A DNA stretch of 11,520 nucleotides. It comes from Chalciporus piperatus. Lineage: Eukaryota > Basidiomycota > Agaricomycetes > Boletales > Boletaceae. Below, one piece after another: positions 1 to 9,063 of this stretch (position 1 is the stretch's first letter; each line of letters opens with the position of its first letter). The translations under genes were made by a program, and so were the position numbers. The stretch covers positions 1-11,520 of the forward strand of contig JBBPTG010000468.1 in the NCBI GenBank assembly GCA_038093975.1. Direction: 5' to 3'. Under the pieces are notes generated by a model. It was not told where the DNA came from, did not search any database, and saw only the letters and a list, made by a program, of their open reading frames with translations.

Positions 1-708
1 TCCTTGTCTCCGTCTCTCCCCGAGTCCTTCCTTGACTTCCCCGAGTCCTTCCTATCACCTAGACGCTTGATCTACTTCATTGATCCCTTATCCGCACTCG
101 GATCTCCGATCTTAGCTCTAGCCCTCGACTTGTCTGCCTCGTGTCCCACCTCGTGGACCCTCCAGTGACTCACCCGCCTCGTGTCCCACCTCGTGGACCC
201 TCCAGTGACTCACCTACCTCGTGTCCTGCCTTGTGCCCCACCTCGTGGGCCTTTCTCTGACTTGTTCGCCTCGTGTTCTCCGGACCTATCTCATATCCAG
301 TCGGCATCTCCTTTCTCTTTGTCATTCCTTTGTCATTCTGTCTTATGCCTCCGTCCGATCATCGGACGTTCGTCATTTACCCTTAGTCTTCCCTTTCCCT
401 TCTGGTTGCTTAGTCATTACCTTTGGGATCGTACTTAAGTCCCAGGTTCTCGCGCTATGACACTCTAACCTTGGTCTACCCGGTCACCCAGCTACCTAGC
501 CTAGTGTCCTACCTAGCTATCTCTCTCTCTCTTTCCTAGTGTCCAAGCTCTCTATGCAATCCATTCCTTGTTGCTAGATCTTGCCTAGAATCCCTGAGTC
601 GTCGCTCTACTCCTGAGTGAGCGCTTGAGTCTTGTCTGGACATCCCAGCAAGCTCTCTCCTTGTTCCAACCGGGTCTACGTTTGGGCCTACCCGGCACAC
701 ACGTAACA
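1..708 (+). repeat. Pyrimidine-rich non-coding region, possible LTR remnant
   Basis: This stretch is strongly C/T-rich on the plus strand and full of short imperfect repeats built on CCTCGTG, CCTAGTGTCC and CTCTCT. The only reading frames are short and low in complexity. It ends near 708 in CACACACGTAACA, and the next bases are TGG. LTRs of Ty3/gypsy elements end in ...CA and are followed by a tRNA-complementary primer site that commonly begins TGG, so a right LTR end at 708 is possible. I see no internal retrotransposon genes after it: the next feature is the 3' end of a peptidase gene. The left boundary lies outside the window or is unrecognisable. A decayed solo LTR is an inference, and simple low-complexity intergenic DNA is the alternative. 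Confidence 0.3.
137..216 (+). repeat. 40-bp tandem direct repeat, two copies plus a decayed third
   Basis: Copies at 137-176 and 177-216 start CCTCGTGTCCCACC and match at 38 of 40 positions, differing only in the last two bases. A third, diverged start follows at 217. A shorter direct repeat, CCCCGAGTCCTTCCT, occurs at 18-32 and 39-53. The near identity suggests a recent duplication inside the possible LTR remnant. Confidence 0.85.
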
Positions 709-799
709 TGGAGATTCAACTAAGCTCCAACATTGATATTTCAAACCTTTACAGAGAGTGGTACTGCAAGGGGCGAGCGACATGTACACAGGGACGTCT

Positions 800-2815
800 T
801 TAGATGCCATTGGCTGCGGGCCACTTCACCCCTTTGAAAGTCTTGGTTCCGTTCCCCAGGCTGTCCTTCTCAACAGCTACAGCTACGTAAGTCGTCGTCA
901 AAACAAGATTACTCGAAAACTTACGGATGAGCTACACAGTGAAGATGACGCAGGTCAGTGAGTGATTCAAATAACTTGAACAGAATAAGAGACATACACG
1001 AGCGACGATACTCATGTCATTTCGGAAGAACACGATATTTTCAGGAGTCCAGTGCACGTTGATAGCATGCTCGAGTTCATGCTCCCTACTGAAGTAAAAA
1101 GTGCCCTCGGAATCTGCAATATCGCGCTTGGTTGGGCGACGTGTCCCTACATGACGAGGGACAAACAGCTCACCGATACTCTGTTCTCTTGCATCGGTAG
1201 CTTCATCGTGGATTTCAACGTTCCGTTTCAGGTCTTTGATGGTGATGGTGATGTCTCCGCTGCTTGCGGGCTTTTTAATATGCGCACTGGATGACTGGGC
1301 CAATGAGGCGTCTTCATCACTGGACTAAGGGTGTAAAAAGAGATCAGAATACAAGGAAACTGAGAAAGCAGGTCAACGGACACTGCCATCCTGCGACGTT
1401 GACCTTGACGAAAACGATCAATATCGAAAACGCGTCAACAATGCCAACCGTATGAGTACCCACCTCCCACAGAACAGTGTATTGTAGTGCTTGACCTGAT
1501 TGATCACGTCCTCCTGAATAGCAAGCGCGCCGATCATTTCCATGATGTCTCTGCTGGATATCTTCGGCTGTGGTTCTGCGATCTCGATCCCGTTTTGGAC
1601 GAAAACCTTGGAGACGATGTTCCTGATCATAGCTTGGATGAGCTTGTTCTCCGCCGCACCGTGGACATAGTCAGTGATGTAGCTCTGTTGAAGGGCTGAC
1701 TGGTTGAGGCTGCCCAAGAAGATTCCGTTGGCTGCATTTCACGATGAATACGAGACATGAAATCGTCCAACCACTCTGTACTTACCAACCCACGGCAGCT
1801 TAATCGCATCGTTACGTTCAAGAACCATAGTTCTCACCGCGGTCAGCCGCACGTATAAAGGGCGTGTGTCGTTCCCGCCCCCGAAAGCACCAATAATCTG
1901 GCGCCTATCCGCTTCGGCTTCGAATCCAGAAACTCGCAAAGCTTCTTCGAACTTTCTCCTTGTTGCGACATCGCTGAGGTCTGGTGGGTACAGGAGCACG
2001 ATGAAGGCCTTGTCTTTTTCGGACAACACCGTGGAACGGTTCGCGTGTTCGTAGATCGCCTTCAACTTCTTCGCTCCAGCTCGAACTGGAAGTATGTACT
2101 TCATATAACTAAAAATCGATGAGAATTCTGCAACTAACTACAGTCTAGCTTCACTCACAGCATGATGGATTCTGCATCAAAGCTAGTGAAGTTGGTCTTG
2201 TCCTCGGTACCCCATCCCTTCGCTTTTCTAGTTGGACTTTCATGCTCGTGTAGCAGCCCAAGAGCGTGGCCAAACTCGTGGAGAATATGGCGGCGATCCA
2301 ACTCGGGGGTGCTATCCGAAGTTCCAATTTTTGGCAGCCACATTGACGGCTTCTTCAACTTAGAGTTTTTCCCTACAAGCGAGAGACACTTGCCGGCTGC
2401 GGGGAAAGCAATTTTTATATCGGCCTCGCTCGCGTCGCTGACGAGACGGAACTCGACGTTGGCGAAGTCCTCCCAAGTTGCTCGCTCGGGGTTATTTGGG
2501 TTCCCGCTGCTCTTAATGATTCTGGTGACAGCGTCTCTTTGTGCGGAGGAGCCCTTCGGGTCAACGAAGGAATACTTGAGGATCTACAGGGAGAGTGTGA
2601 ATGCATAATAAAACTCATGACGATGGGTCCCTCTGTTTGCTTACCACTGTCCCCCCGTTGGCATATTCTCCATCGATCGGCCATAGATCGTATATGCGTT
2701 GCCCTCTGGGCTCAAAGAACCGGATAACAGCGTGCTCAACATTGTTTGGGGTGGTTCTTTGTGAAGCAAGCTCTTCTTTGAACAAGCTCTGACAAGTTTC
2801 ACAGTCGATGTCCAT
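800..2815 (-). CDS. Zincin-like zinc metallopeptidase (astacin-like M12 fold) with unidentified C-terminal half
   Basis: The model has six exons: 2815-2645, 2583-2159, 2108-1786, 1731-1464, 1319-998 and 931-800. All phases agree and give 546 residues. The catalytic motif HEFGHALGLLHEHESP places the zinc ligands at H159, H163 and H169 and the general base at E160. The Met-turn SIMLY (196-200) is completed only by splicing intron 2, which supports the model. An early DLWP...LKYSFVD stretch (53-64) is typical of fungal proteins of this type. Introns are 61, 50, 54, 144 and 66 nt. Intron 4 is the longest and least certain: its acceptor at 1320 was chosen because it keeps phase. The start MDIDCETC was chosen as the first ATG in frame. 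No signal peptide is visible, so the protein may be intracellular, or a leader exon may be missed. Residues about 215-546 match no domain I recognise. The peptide-bond hydrolysis role comes from the family; the substrate is unknown. Confidence 0.85.
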
Positions 2816-3231
2816 TGGGTGTCTCTGAAGGTGAAGGCTCGAAAGCTGGATGGAAGCGATAAACCAGAGATATCCCGTTGCATGGCGTGTGCTCCCTTCC
2901 AGATGGATATTTGATACGCTCGGAGTCCGAGTTAGAATTGCGGCATATCACGGGGATGACATCGGATCTTTGGGGTTAGGCTCAGATCTCTAGAAAGAAA
3001 TTGGAGAGCCAGGTGTGACCATCTATCAATTGAGAGCCAATCGAAGGGTGTGAGAACACTGACAAGAATCACGGACTTCAAGTTATTCCTGGTCCCAATA
3101 TCATACCCCGACTTACAGCCAGCCTGATGCATCCTTCGATTTCCATGGAATATTGCCCAAATGGCTATGTCAGTGCGTTTGGGGCGTGGCGCTAAGCCAC
3201 CGAAAAGAGCGAGGCTTTTGCGCGCATAGAC
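2816..3231. other. Upstream region of the peptidase gene; no gene seen
   Basis: This region lies 5' of the peptidase start. The 30 or so bases before the ATG are fairly pyrimidine-rich on the minus strand, as expected of a fungal 5' leader. The short open frames do not look coding, and I see no clear TATA box or repeat. Confidence 0.4.
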
Positions 3232-4023
3232 CTAGCTTGACGTACTAAAGCTGTACCCGGCCACTAGAAGAAAATCATCCATCCATTCAAATCTCAAGAG
3301 CTTTACAGCGATGTACGAGGATGTATCTGTGCAAGCCTGGATGCCGATGCTGTCACAGTCACTCCAAAGTCTCCGAGTCCCGAGTGATGCAGGCAGCAGG
3401 ACACTGGCAACAGTTCCGTAGCGTATGCAAGCCCAGTTGGGTGGGTACGCCGGATGCATCTCACAGGGACCCACAGCGCTCTACATATCAGTATTCCAAT
3501 ACTATCTTCTTCATTCGGGAACGCGGTTGGTGGTCCGATGCGCGCGGCGATATCGACAAGACGATCGCACTGAACAAAGAGGTCTTGCCAGTGCATCTCA
3601 TCGGGGACGGCAATCCCTTCAGGGTTCGCTGCCATACACCACCAGCCTTACGGAGCTGATCCGTTCAAGACGGAAATTACTGTCATACTCTTCCTCAGAC
3701 CAGCCACGTTTCGTCGCCGTGGACACAGCACCGGAATCGGGGAAGACGGTCGAGATTCCGCTGACTCGGAGAGCGAACTGGCTTCTCTGATGCGACGCCT
3801 TGGTCTGTTGACGACGACTACCTGTATTAAAGGTCAGGATAGCAAAGTAGCGAGGGTCGCTGAAGAAGTTCTTGCACATTGACTGTCCTGCCATCCTCAA
3901 CGGGCGAGGAGGATTCTGGACGCATCTTGCCGCGTGTAGGTGCGCAGTCATGTGCTGGGTCATGTTCCTAGAGGTTCTGAACTTGCCAACCGTTGTAGAG
4001 CAAGTCGTTTGACACGTGTTCAA
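3232..4023 (-). pseudogene. Broken reading frames, possibly a decayed F-box/LRR-type gene
   Basis: Three overlapping minus-strand frames carry protein-like stretches that seem to continue one another. Frame 4023-3619 ends in RLERISSVRLVVYGSEP and stops. Frame 3635-3303 continues with IAVPDEMHWQDLFVQCDRL and later GLAYATELLPV. Frame 3474-3232 carries VKLLRFEWMDDF. The order and composition (short hydrophobic leucine/valine strands, a W-x-x-L-F-x-x-C-x-x-L unit, a late FEW-DD) recall the repeat region of F-box proteins that are numerous in Agaricomycetes. No F-box itself is visible, and no set of introns I tried joins the frames. A frameshifted relic is the best reading; unrelated open frames are possible. 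Confidence 0.22.
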
Positions 4024-4561
4024 AGCCTCCGCGTGTATACCCCGTCGACCTCACAGATTGCTGCGGAACTAGGTAAGGAAACCAAGGGTAGGGCTCTCGG
4101 AGGTCAATATGCCAAATTAGCCAGGGTGGTCGAAGTAAGCCGATTTCGTTCACATCGACGCCCTGCGATCGCGAATCCTTGACGCCCGTCGTCCCTCGGC
4201 GAGGAGTCATTAACATTGTTGTATGATCAGCGAACATACCCGGTCATAACAGATCCGACAGTTGACCTCCCCTCGCCACACGAAGCGCAACGCTGCCACC
4301 GACCACATCTGGAGCATTTCCCCGATACACCGCAAAAAAACATACCTGTGGTTATTTGGACAGCTTCGTCTGATAGATCCGTGTTCCCCGCCACGATCTG
4401 ACGTGCGGAGAGAAAGGCGAGTCCACCGGGGGGACCTGACCATGAGATGATGTCCGATAAATTCAGGCGGCCACAAAGACCACTCTCAGTAAGCGACTCT
4501 GCATCAAAGGTTTCCCCGGCAAGCAAAATGGACGTATGAGGCGACGAAATTGAATGCTTAC
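4024..4561. other. No confident gene; one unidentified open frame
   Basis: A minus-strand frame at 4526-4227 starts with ATG and encodes LAGETFDAESLTESGLCG followed by a plausible mixed-composition stretch. A good donor (GTATGT) lies in it near 4347. I do not recognise the product and could not find a continuation with consistent phase. Another minus frame at 4237-3968 holds GLLRPPWLIWHIDL, also unidentified. These may be fragments of a decayed gene. Confidence 0.2.
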
Positions 4562-5037
4562 ATTGTGGGACCTAGGGTAGGTGTACCTAGCAGTGAAGTG
4601 ATGTAGTATAATGAAGGAGTAGAAAGCTGTACCTGTTCAAGTTATTAGCCTCCTACTCGTCGAGAACTCGGTTCGTCTGATCAGAAGGCTGGCATGCATC
4701 TGTCAAGGCGAATAAATACATCACACTTACCATAACTTGTTTGTGTCGCTTCCCACCTGCATGCTGCAGTGGGTCCAGTGTACACACACAACCAAAGTTC
4801 ACACCTTGGAGCAACTTAGATGAAAAGCGTTGCGATAAGTATTGACGCTGGTCTGATAGTAAGTTCTTCTGCTCTGCCTGAGTAACTTGAGGACTGAGAT
4901 TCTCGGTCGTGAGAAAAATGGTGATCACGAGTGACCTTAAGACGGATGCAGAGAGGCCCCAACTTGAACTGTGTGACGAGTATATGGATTTTTCTTCCAC
5001 AGCGCCCGCCCTTATCAAAATCCCCACTGAATGTCAT
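4562..5037 (-). other. Unidentified possible exon pair
   Basis: A minus-strand frame runs from about 5036 to 4731 and ends PLQHAGGKRHKQVM at a consensus donor (GTAAGT, 4730-4725). Removing a 98-nt intron to the acceptor at 4633 continues in frame with VQLSTPSLYYITSLLG up to another donor-like GTAAGC at 4561. The composition looks like protein and two splice sites agree. The frame has no ATG near its beginning, its 5' side runs up to the inverted repeat, and I do not recognise the sequence. It may be a truncated gene fragment or chance. Confidence 0.2.
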
Positions 5038-5051
5038 TGATCAACCTAGGA

Positions 5052-5397
5052 GTCATGGCAGCTGACAGACACTTGCAGCAATCTTCATGTTTTACCTCTC
5101 ACGTTACTATCGTGAGAGTTGCAAAACTACTGGGCACTGACACAACATCCTCCTCACCTGCTCCCAGCCTGCTCTCGTTTCCTCAACGGGATCGGACCCT
5201 CCCAAATGTAACCATCAGGTAATTCCATTCATTTGGTGCTGGGTCAGCCTGCAAAAACCATCGTCAAAAACATTACGTTTTCAGGCTGTCCAACAGATGT
5301 CTTGGTCTAACGATAGTACTTAACGTGAGAGGTAAAACATGAAGATTGCAGCAAGGCAAGAGCTTGACATTCGATGGTGTCTGTCAGCTGTCATGAC
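5052..5397. repeat. Large imperfect inverted repeat (hairpin or MITE-like)
   Basis: The left arm, 5052-5112, begins GTCATGGCAGCTGACAGACAC. The right arm, 5311-5397, is its reverse complement with one substitution in the first 21 bases, a block of about 22 nt missing from the left arm, and small changes near the inner end. The arms share the stretch CAATCTTCATGTTTTACC exactly. The spacer is about 200 nt and contains a second small inverted repeat (5245-5256 with 5278-5288, CAGCCTG core). No obvious target-site duplication flanks it and no reading frame of note lies inside. It sits about 210 nt upstream of the P450 start. Confidence 0.85.
5096..5118. repeat. 8-bp perfect palindrome
   Basis: CTCTCACG at 5096-5103 pairs with CGTGAGAG at 5111-5118 across a 7-nt loop, within the inner part of the left arm of the larger inverted repeat. 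It could be a binding site or chance. Confidence 0.5.
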
Positions 5398-5609
5398 GGG
5401 CAAACTGAAACCAAACCGCCACGTATATGAGGAGGCCAAGTCGTCAAAAAGGGCGATCCAAACGGGACAGCAGTCGTTCTAGTTCCTGTCTTCTTCTCGT
5501 TTCTTTGCCTCCGCCGCTGTTACTCGTCGCTGAGCCCCAACACCGTCCGCGTGAATCTTCCATCTTCCATCTTCGTCTCATCTCCTATCTCCATCCTCAA
5601 CTCCTCGGG
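5398..5609 (+). promoter_or_regulatory. P450 promoter and pyrimidine-rich 5' leader
   Basis: A TATA-like TATATGA lies at 5424-5430. From about 5475 to 5605 the plus strand is rich in C and T (CTTCCATCTTCCATCTTCG and similar), the usual look of a highly used basidiomycete 5' leader. The start codon context is GGG-ATG-G. The transcription start is not determinable by eye. Confidence 0.4.
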
Positions 5610-7923
5610 ATGGGGACTACGATGTTACAGGCCGTACTTCTCGCCACTGTCGCATACACTGTCTATCGACTCCTCGGTAAACCGAAGCCTCCCGCGCCGT
5701 TACCCCCTGGTCCGAAGCCGTTACCGGTGATTGGCAATGTTACCGATCTCAGTGCGAAGCAGTTATGGCTCTTGGCAGAAAAGTGGGCGAAACAGTACGG
5801 TCGGTCACCTTATTTCTCACCCTCTCTGCGACTTGGGTTCTTGCTGACATATTTGTGATCAACCCATAGGCCGTATCACGTATTTGCATGTTTTCGGAAT
5901 GGGATTGGTCTTTTTGAACACCCCGGAGGCTGCGTTTGAGTTGTTCGACAAACGGGGAGCAATATATGCGGACAAGCCTCGTCTTGTCATGGCCGGAGAA
6001 CTGTGTGTCCACCTTTTCTCTACCCTTCCCCACTCATCCAATCATACCCATCAAGTTGTGGATGTGAGAACATGCTTGCGCTCACTCCCTATGGTGACTT
6101 TTTTCGTCGCTCGCGAAAACTGATGCAAATGGCACTCGGGCCCTCCGCTATCAAGACGTATCATCCCCTTATTGAACTTCAAACGAAGCCTTTCCTTCGT
6201 GATCTTCTCGAAGATCCGCTCAAGTTCCAAGACCTCACTCGACGGTAAGTTGTCAGCTGTTATACTCTCCGCTCACAGCGGCGTTGATCTCGATCGCTGT
6301 TTCGATCCCGATTAGGTACGCGGGTGGTTTGACGTTGTTGGTAGTGTATGGCCACCAAGTCAAGTCGAGCGATGACGGTTTCTTGAAACTTGCTGAAGAG
6401 TGTGCCGACCTACTCGCCAATCGGATTGTGTCGGGAAGTGGAATCTGGCCAGTTGACATCTTTCCTTCTTGTACGTCTTTTATTTTTCTGGTAAATTCCG
6501 ATCATGACCCCTATCTCTTTTCAAACAGTAAAATATCTTCCTGATTGGTTCCCCGGCGCTGGTTTCAAGAGAAATGCGGCTGCGTGGAAGAAGAAGATGG
6601 AAGAATTCGTTGACGAGCCATACGAATTTGCCTTGAACGAGATGGTCTGTGCGACACCTTCTGAGTAGCAAATCATCCAGCTGATCCCTGCCATAGAACA
6701 AGGGCACCGCACGCGCATCGTTCGTGTCGATGCTCTTTGGCAAGGACAAATCAAACGACCCTCAGCACGACGTTGACCTCCGTTGGGCCGCCAACTCGAT
6801 TTATGGTGGTAGGTCAGAACATCGTCCTCTCTTTGTTCGACCCAGTCTAATGGGTTCCCGTAAGGCAGTATCGACACCGTACGTACACTATGACATGGAA
6901 TCAGAGCCACTGAAAGAGAATTATGAATGAATAATAGACCGTGACGACCATCTCCCACTTCATCCTCGCGATGGTCCAACACCCCACCGTCCTCAAACGT
7001 GCACAAGCTGAAATCGATGCCGTGATCGGACAGAATCGGTTACCTGTCTGTGAGGATCGGGAGTCATTGCCGTATTGCAATGCTGTCTTTGTCGAATCAT
7101 TGAGGTGGGGTGTACCTGTCCCGCTGAGTGAGTTTTGTGTCATTTTCTGGATGGAGCAGCGTACCTGACATGATGAATTTCTAGCCTTGCCTCATCGGTT
7201 AATGGAGGATGATGTCTTCGACGGGGTATTTATACCGAAGGGATCCCTCGTACGTCATCATCATCCTTCGATCTCCTGCATGTATGTACATACCCTTCCC
7301 TTCCCTAGGTATTTGGAAACATCTGGTACGTCTTAGCTGGCTACATGCGTCGAAAAGAGGAATGCATATTAAGCGAGGGCATGTCAGGGCGATGCTGCGG
7401 GACGAGCAGCTGTACCCAGACCCGCACTCATTCAATCCCGATCGATGGCTTCAACCCGCTTCAGATGATGCAACCGAACGTCGACGGGATCCCCGTGCGT
7501 ACGTCTTTGGTTTCGGAAGACGGTAAGTTGCCTTTCTTGGCGTTTATCCACGCGTGGCATACATGTGTACATATAACTTACCTGGTTGTCACCGTTGCCC
7601 ATATACAGACGCTGCCCCGGTGTAAACCTCGTCGAATCATCTACATGGCTCGCAATGATCTCCATGATTGCAACTCTCGAATTTTCAAAGGCGGTGGATG
7701 AAGCAGGGAAAGAGGTCGAGCCCGAGATCGTGTTTGACAATTCCATGTTGAGGTGAGTGGGCATGCTCATTTTTTTCTTTCTTTTGGAGGAAGGGGTGTA
7801 ATAACTTGGATTTGATTGACTGGAAACCTGTCAACTAGGATTCCAAACCCGTTCAAGTTGGCGATACATTCGAGATCGGAGAATGTGTTGAAGTTGTTGG
7901 CGGAGGAGCCTGGTTCTTCGTGA
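5610..7923 (+). CDS. Cytochrome P450 monooxygenase, 13 exons
   Basis: Exons: 5610-5799, 5870-6002, 6056-6244, 6316-6470, 6529-6644, 6697-6808, 6865-6878, 6938-7127, 7185-7249, 7309-7325, 7388-7522, 7609-7752, 7839-7923. All phases agree, giving 514 residues, the usual P450 length. Visible features are an N-terminal membrane anchor (about 5-22), the proline hinge PPAPLPPGPKPLPVIGN (27-43), the I-helix oxygen-activation motif GGSIDTT (298-304, Ser where Gly is usual), ExxR as ESLR (356-359), NPDRW (410-414), and the heme loop FGFGRRRCPG (434-443) with heme ligand C441. It should be an ER-anchored haem-thiolate monooxygenase fed by NADPH-P450 reductase. It resembles the many basidiomycete P450s often annotated as O-methylsterigmatocystin oxidoreductase-like; the substrate is unknown and no biosynthetic cluster is seen. 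An ATG at 5622 is an alternative start. Intron 1 has a weak donor (GTCGGT) and intron 2 an AAG acceptor. Confidence 0.93.
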
Positions 7924-8072
7924 GCAATTGTGGGAGGTCGAGCGTGGCGCCTTGGGTTTGAGTTTGGGGTTGGGGTTGGGTTGATCTGCGCGTGTACAAT
8001 CGTGTTGTCTCTGGATTTGGATCTGATTTGGTGGTTATTTGCGCTCCCTTTTTTCCCTCGTCCATCAAGAAT
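7924..8072 (+). other. P450 3' region with a G-quadruplex-type motif
   Basis: This is the probable 3' untranslated region. At 7954-7980 four runs of three or four G are separated by loops of 9, 2 and 2 nt, which fits the usual G-quadruplex pattern on the sense strand. No classical AATAAA signal was seen nearby. The region is otherwise T/G-rich and non-coding. Confidence 0.4.
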
Positions 8073-8135
8073 TTTCAAGAGAAATGCGGCTGCGTGGAAG
8101 AAGACGACGGAAGGATTCGTTGACGAGCCGTATAC
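8073..8135 (+). pseudogene. Duplicated fragment of P450 exon 5
   Basis: Bases 8073-8135 match P450 exon 5 at 6563-6625. The first 32 nt are identical, and only about five substitutions occur up to 8133 (opposite 6595, 6598, 6604, 6620 and 6623). The frame remains open and would read FKRNAAAWKKTTEGFVDEPY. The flanking DNA on both sides is not alignable to the P450 gene by eye, so this is an isolated piece of the gene or of a close paralogue. It lies only about 150 nt after the P450 stop. Confidence 0.85.
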
Positions 8136-8325
8136 ACACACCCGAGTCTCGACATCCGAGTCGTCGTCGGACCCTCCAAACAACGAGAAGTGGATCTTGA
8201 TGGTACATCTGCCTGGTCAGTGATTTGATAGCTCGTGAGGTTTCATCTCGGATTCCTCTCTCACCAGCACGGTGCGTTTCCCTTATTTCTCTCTCGTCTC
8301 TATTATCTTTTACTTTGAATCTTTC
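8136..8325. other. Short intergenic stretch
   Basis: It links the P450 exon scrap to the start of the sacsin-like pseudogene. The plus strand becomes C/T-rich from about 8255 (CTCTCTCACC, CTCTCTCGTCTC), resembling the 5' leader of the dead gene. No coding potential stands out. Confidence 0.35.
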
Positions 8326-9034
8326 ATGAGCAAACTGGAGAAGAATCCAGGTTAACCAACGTACACTAATTGACAAAGTGTTGGACCGCTATCCGGGAGA
8401 GTTTACCTGTAGGAGACGCGATTATCAAACTTTCCTGAGAGGCATTCTTGGTCATTCGTTATCTCAGTGTTTCGGGAGTTGCTTCAAAACTATGACGATG
8501 CTCGATCCTCCTCTGCTGAGATGCGTTTTGCGACCACTTTCCAGGGAAACGCTGCACTAGAAAGCAGTGGTCCACATACGTTGCCCTGTAGAGGTGGACG
8601 TCCAAGCGCCGGGGGAGAAACTCACGGAGGAATTGTATCGGTGTCTGAAGAAGAATCCGCCTTCAACGCTAAAGTAAAGTTTGATCTATGTAAGTCCCGG
8701 GGGCACCTGTTCTCTCGCAGGCTCACCATCACGACGCCAAGACTGGGAAGGATGAATATGATCAAAGCCGCATCGACCGATGGAACCCCAGGGCTCGCGA
8801 ATTCCATTGTATATTACAAGGGCTTCGCGCCGATCTGGAGGGGTGAGCAGCCCGTCGTGTTCACGAAACCCGTGATCACACACGCGGGTCTTTATTGTGA
8901 GTTTGCATGGAGGTGTCCCCCGATTCCTGCGTATGATCGGCTAGGGTCATGCGACCGGACAAACTACGGGAATCAGAGGCCACATGGTATCATACTTCAT
9001 TCCTACAGTTGAACGTGAATCCATCGATTTAGCG
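8326..9034 (+). pseudogene. Sacsin-like ATPase/DUF3684 pseudogene, 5' part
   Basis: An ATG at 8326 (MSKLEKNP) is followed, after a one-base frame change, by VNQRTLIDKVLDRYPGEFT. A 59-nt intron (8409-8467) leads to FRELLQNYDDARSSSAEMRF, the start of a GHKL/Bergerat ATPase domain with the E..N..D of the N-box. At about 8545-8565 the sequence jumps into a DUF3684-like region, HIRCPVEVDVQAPGEKLTEE. A TAA at 8675-8677 interrupts PPSTLK*SLIY. A 52-nt intron (8690-8741) leads to TGKDEYDQSRIDRW and LQGLRADLEG, then TGA at 8844. After a frame change, RVFI at 8885-8896 joins across a 48-nt intron (8897-8944) to GHATGQTTGIRGHM and FIPTVERESIDLA. The conserved splice sites show it was once a working gene. 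The family match is from memory of fungal DUF3684 proteins. The two stops, frame changes and missing middle make it non-functional. Confidence 0.75.
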
Positions 9035-9063
9035 TGAGTCACTGGAATTCGATGATCAGTGGC

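Noticed and set aside
181..460. Plus-strand frames in the first 500 bases
   Set aside because: They read through tandem repeats and C/T-rich sequence and give low-complexity Leu/Ser/Pro peptides with no protein character.
970..983. 14-nt identity (AATAACTTGAACAG) with the reverse complement of 4633-4646
   Set aside because: One 14-nt match between strands is not unexpected in a window of this size, and the flanks do not extend it.
1052..1294. Plus-strand frame opposite the peptidase exon 5
   Set aside because: It is the antisense shadow of a well-supported exon with consistent phase and splice sites.
5427..5609. N-terminal extension of the P450 from an upstream start
   Set aside because: The extension is Arg/Ser-rich and read from the pyrimidine-rich leader. 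The ATG at 5610 gives a standard P450 membrane anchor and proline hinge.
7966..7980. TTGGGG repeats as an interstitial telomere
   Set aside because: Only two to three units are present, and basidiomycete telomeres are normally TTAGGG. A G-rich 3' untranslated sequence is simpler.
8467..9012. 181-residue plus-strand frame as one intact gene
   Set aside because: Only its first 28 or so residues are in the true frame of the DUF3684 relic. After the internal joint the family-like residues lie in other frames, so the long opening is incidental.
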